A DNA stretch of 64,000 nucleotides. Source: an uncultured Pelagibacteraceae bacterium (GTDB taxonomy: Bacteria > Pseudomonadota > Alphaproteobacteria > Pelagibacterales > Pelagibacteraceae). Of this stretch, positions 61,663 to 64,000 are shown piece by piece (the first letter of the stretch is position 1; every line of letters starts with the position of its first letter). The notes beneath the pieces were generated by a model. It was given only the letters and a program-made list of their open reading frames with translations, searched no databases and was not told where the DNA came from. Both the position numbers and the translations under genes were made by a program. The stretch is from the NCBI GenBank assembly GCA_902609685.1, contig CACLSR010000004.1, positions 1 to 64,000 on the forward strand, written 5' to 3'.

Positions 61663-63093
61663 TTAATTTTTATCACCTACATAAACTGAAACGCCTCTCA
61701 GATTTATGTCGACATCAAATTTTTTGTGTAAAGGAGGAAAAGCTCTTTGAGAACAATCTAATCTATCGCAGGTTCTACATGACACACCTATTGGAATTTC
61801 TGACGACTTTTCACTCAAGTTAACATTTTCAGTATATACAAAATCTTTAGCATATTTAGCCTCACAACCTAACCCAATAGACAAAATACTTTTTGCTCTA
61901 CCAAATCTTCCAATCCCTTTTTCAACAGTTCGTGCAATACAAACATATTTTTCTCCGTTGGTCATTTTACTTACAGCACTTTGAATAACTCCAGGTCTTG
62001 TGAATGCAGAATAAACATTCCATCTTGGACACGCACCTCCATATCTTGGAATTTCAATTCCAGACAAAGAAAATCTTTTAGAAATATTTCCAGCCATATC
62101 AACCCTTAAAAAATGAAATGGAATTCCAGGTAGTTTTGGATCTTGCAAACAGGTTACTCTATGGGCTACTTGTTCAAAGGATGTTGCAAAAGTATTTTGT
62201 AGTAATTCAAGATCGTATTTAAGTTTTTTACACTCAGAATGAAAAAGTTTGTAAGGCATTAATATTGCAGCACCACAATAATTAAGCAAAGCAATTTTAG
62301 TTAATTTTTTAGACTCTTCTGATGGAAAAGTAAATTTAGTTAAATAATCTTCAATTTCTTTAATTGCTCCCTCTTGTGCAATTTGTGCAGCTGCATGAAG
62401 TTTTTTAGTTTCAAGAGAACTATAATCACTTAACAGGAGTTCTTTTTTATTTTTGTTATAAATTTTAGAAAAAGGTTTATTTTCCTCTGGAATAACATCT
62501 TTGACAATAATGCCATATTCAGATTTTAAATGATCACAAAGAGCAACATATCTTGTACGATTATTTTTTTGAACTTTTTCAAAAACTTTATTGGCAAAAT
62601 CCTCTAATTTTGGAAAATAGTTTTTATTTTCTTGAAGAAAGTCAGAAATAACTTCACCCGGAAATGAGTTCTTTCTATTATCAACAATTTTTCCGGAAAT
62701 TTTTTCAATCTTATTTACTAATTCATGATCTTTTTTTTTTAAAATATCTCCTAATCTTACAATTGCTTTTCCAATTTTTGGATTAGTTCCTACAAGATCT
62801 TTGACCTCTGGTCCCAAAATATCAAGATCCTCAAATAATTTATCATCTAAAATTTCTGATAGTGTGTTTTCTAAATTTACATCATCTTTTGATGTTAATT
62901 GAGAAAGTTCGATATTTAACTTTTCGCAAATTTTTAAAAGAAGATCTCCATCAATTTTTCTTTTTCCTCCCTCAATCAAATTCAAATAACTAGGTGAAAT
63001 ATTAATATCTTGGGCAAGTTTATTGGCTTGAAGACCCAGTTGACGTCTAAAAGCCTTGATTTTTGGTCCTATTTTTAAATCATTTTGACTCAT
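61663..63093 (-). CDS. XRE-family short-chain acyl-CoA regulator (ScfR/RamB-type; HTH + IrrE-like + C-terminal Cys domain)
   Basis: N-terminal HTH LGLQANKLAQDINISPSYLNLIEGGKRKI; PRYGGACPRWNVYSAF; C-terminal GVSCRTCDRLDCSQRAFPP. Confidence 0.88.
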   Translation of the reverse strand: MSQNDLKIGPKIKAFRRQLGLQANKLAQDINISPSYLNLIEGGKRKIDGDLLLKICEKLNIELSQLTSKDDVNLENTLSEILDDKLFEDLDILGPEVKDLVGTNPKIGKAIVRLGDILKKKDHELVNKIEKISGKIVDNRKNSFPGEVISDFLQENKNYFPKLEDFANKVFEKVQKNNRTRYVALCDHLKSEYGIIVKDVIPEENKPFSKIYNKNKKELLLSDYSSLETKKLHAAAQIAQEGAIKEIEDYLTKFTFPSEESKKLTKIALLNYCGAAILMPYKLFHSECKKLKYDLELLQNTFATSFEQVAHRVTCLQDPKLPGIPFHFLRVDMAGNISKRFSLSGIEIPRYGGACPRWNVYSAFTRPGVIQSAVSKMTNGEKYVCIARTVEKGIGRFGRAKSILSIGLGCEAKYAKDFVYTENVNLSEKSSEIPIGVSCRTCDRLDCSQRAFPPLHKKFDVDINLRGVSVYVGDKN

Positions 63094-63101
63094 ATTTTCT
63101 A

Positions 63102-63206
63102 TTTGTAAATTTTGTAAATTTATATTTACAATTATTTTCCTTAATTTACAAGCCTTTTATCCTTTTTTGTAGATTTTGTAAATTTTGTAAATTATAAGAT
63201 TTACAT
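63102..63206. repeat. array of TTTGTAAAT boxes (direct 9-bp phased plus inverted copies) in ScfR/aceA intergenic region
   Basis: TTTGTAAAT at 63102 and 63111; ATTTACAA at 63124; AATTTACAA at 63143; TTTGTAGAT at 63166; TTTGTAAAT at 63175 and 63184; ATTTACA at 63199. Confidence 0.85.
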
Positions 63207-63366
63207 GACTGATAAACAAAAAAACACAGAAAATGAAGCCCAAATCATAAAAAATGAGGACCTTGCAAGACATAATAGCAGAGGTATTTACATGAGAGAT
63301 GATCATTGTGATTGGGGTTCAAGTGGAATGAAAGATTTAGTTGAGACACTTAACGACTCTAACTAA
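63205..63366 (+). CDS. small protein, 53 aa, upstream of aceA
   Basis: MTDKQKNTENEAQIIKNEDLARHNSRGIYMRDDHCDWGSSGMKDLVETLNDSN; not in ORF track. Confidence 0.6.
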   Translation: MTDKQKNTENEAQIIKNEDLARHNSRGIYMRDDHCDWGSSGMKDLVETLNDSN

Positions 63367-63418
63367 ACCAAATTTTACTTTTTCATTTTAATTTTAACTT
63401 CTGAGGTAACTACCAATT

Positions 63419-64000
63419 ATGAGTGCAGAAAACATCTCATACGAACTAAAAAGATTTGCAGGCATTAAAAGAGATTATACCCCCGATGAAGTTGAAAGAC
63501 TAAGAGGTTCTATTAAAATTGAATATTCCCTATGTAAACAACAATCAATTAAACTTTGGAAACTTCTTAATACAGAAAATTATATAAGTACTTTAGGATC
63601 TTTATCAGGAAATCAAGCAGTCCAACACGCTAAAGCTGGTCTAAAATCAATTTATCTAAGTGGTTGGCAAGTAGCTGCAGATGCTAATAGTGCTGGTGAA
63701 ATGTACCCAGACCAATCTTTATATCCATATGATAGTGCTCCAAAACTTGTTGAATCTATGAATAACGCTTTACTAAGAGCAGACCAAATTCAACATATGG
63801 AACTAAAAGATGGTGATATGAAAAAAGAGAAAAGAATTGATTATATGCTTCCAATTATTGCAGATGGTGAAGCAGGTTTTGGAGGTCCATTAAATGTTTT
63901 TGAACTTACAAAAAAGTTTATTAAAGCTGGTGCAGCAGGTGTTCATTTTGAAGATCAATTAGCTAGTGAAAAAAAATGTGGTCACATGGGTGGAAAAGTG
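63419..64000 (+). CDS. aceA: isocitrate lyase, C-terminus truncated by window end
   Basis: [31 protein letters not shown]...[25 protein letters not shown]...[48 protein letters not shown]. Confidence 0.95.
   Translation, partial: MSAENISYELKRFAGIKRDYTPDEVERLRGSIKIEYSLCKQQSIKLWKLLNTENYISTLGSLSGNQAVQHAKAGLKSIYLSGWQVAADANSAGEMYPDQSLYPYDSAPKLVESMNNALLRADQIQHMELKDGDMKKEKRIDYMLPIIADGEAGFGGPLNVFELTKKFIKAGAAGVHFEDQLASEKKCGHMGGKV

Noticed and set aside
63102-63206. Possible CRISPR-like repeat array
   Set aside because: Repeat unit is 9 bp, both orientations, no spacers and no cas genes; fits operator boxes instead.
1-64000. Prophage, transposon, integrase or toxin-antitoxin modules
   Set aside because: Searched the ORF list and spacers by eye; no integrase, transposase, capsid or recognisable toxin-antitoxin proteins seen.

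Overview
AT-rich, densely packed alphaproteobacterial window. Gene content, order and style (very short intergenic gaps, tRNA-abutting genes, nuo/lon/clpX/clpP/tig block) look like SAR11 / Candidatus Pelagibacter; this assignment is from recognition, not a search. Left to right: partial birA; complete 14-gene Complex I operon nuoN-nuoA (minus); tRNA-Asp and tRNA-Val; lon-clpX-clpP-tig with tRNA-Leu abutting tig; housekeeping and unknown genes; a TRAP transporter / NCS1 permease / SDR / GMC oxidoreductase locus; TerC; M23 peptidase; a surface-modification-like cassette (methyltransferase, carbamoyltransferase-DUF5989-SxtJ, SGNH hydrolase, 2OG-Fe(II) oxygenase); a sulfonate-to-sulfate locus (xsc, suyAB, TauE/SafE exporter, aprA-aprB-aprM plus two unknown small genes); pabABC, MFS transporter, Cys/Met PLP lyase, mnmA, cysQ-like, recX; ammonium transporter; HU; rseP; and an XRE/ScfR-type regulator divergent from a 53-aa ORF and a truncated isocitrate lyase. 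No CRISPR array, rRNA, transposon or phage was seen. The most notable unexplained structures are: (1) an array of 9-bp-phased TTTGTAAAT boxes between the ScfR-like regulator and aceA; (2) a 12-bp-stem structured element after amtB whose pairing is complete only on the minus-strand RNA; (3) a set of unannotated microproteins, including a 27-aa Lys/Arg-rich one; (4) the sulfonate/APS reductase locus with uncharacterised small partners; (5) the carbamoyltransferase cassette.
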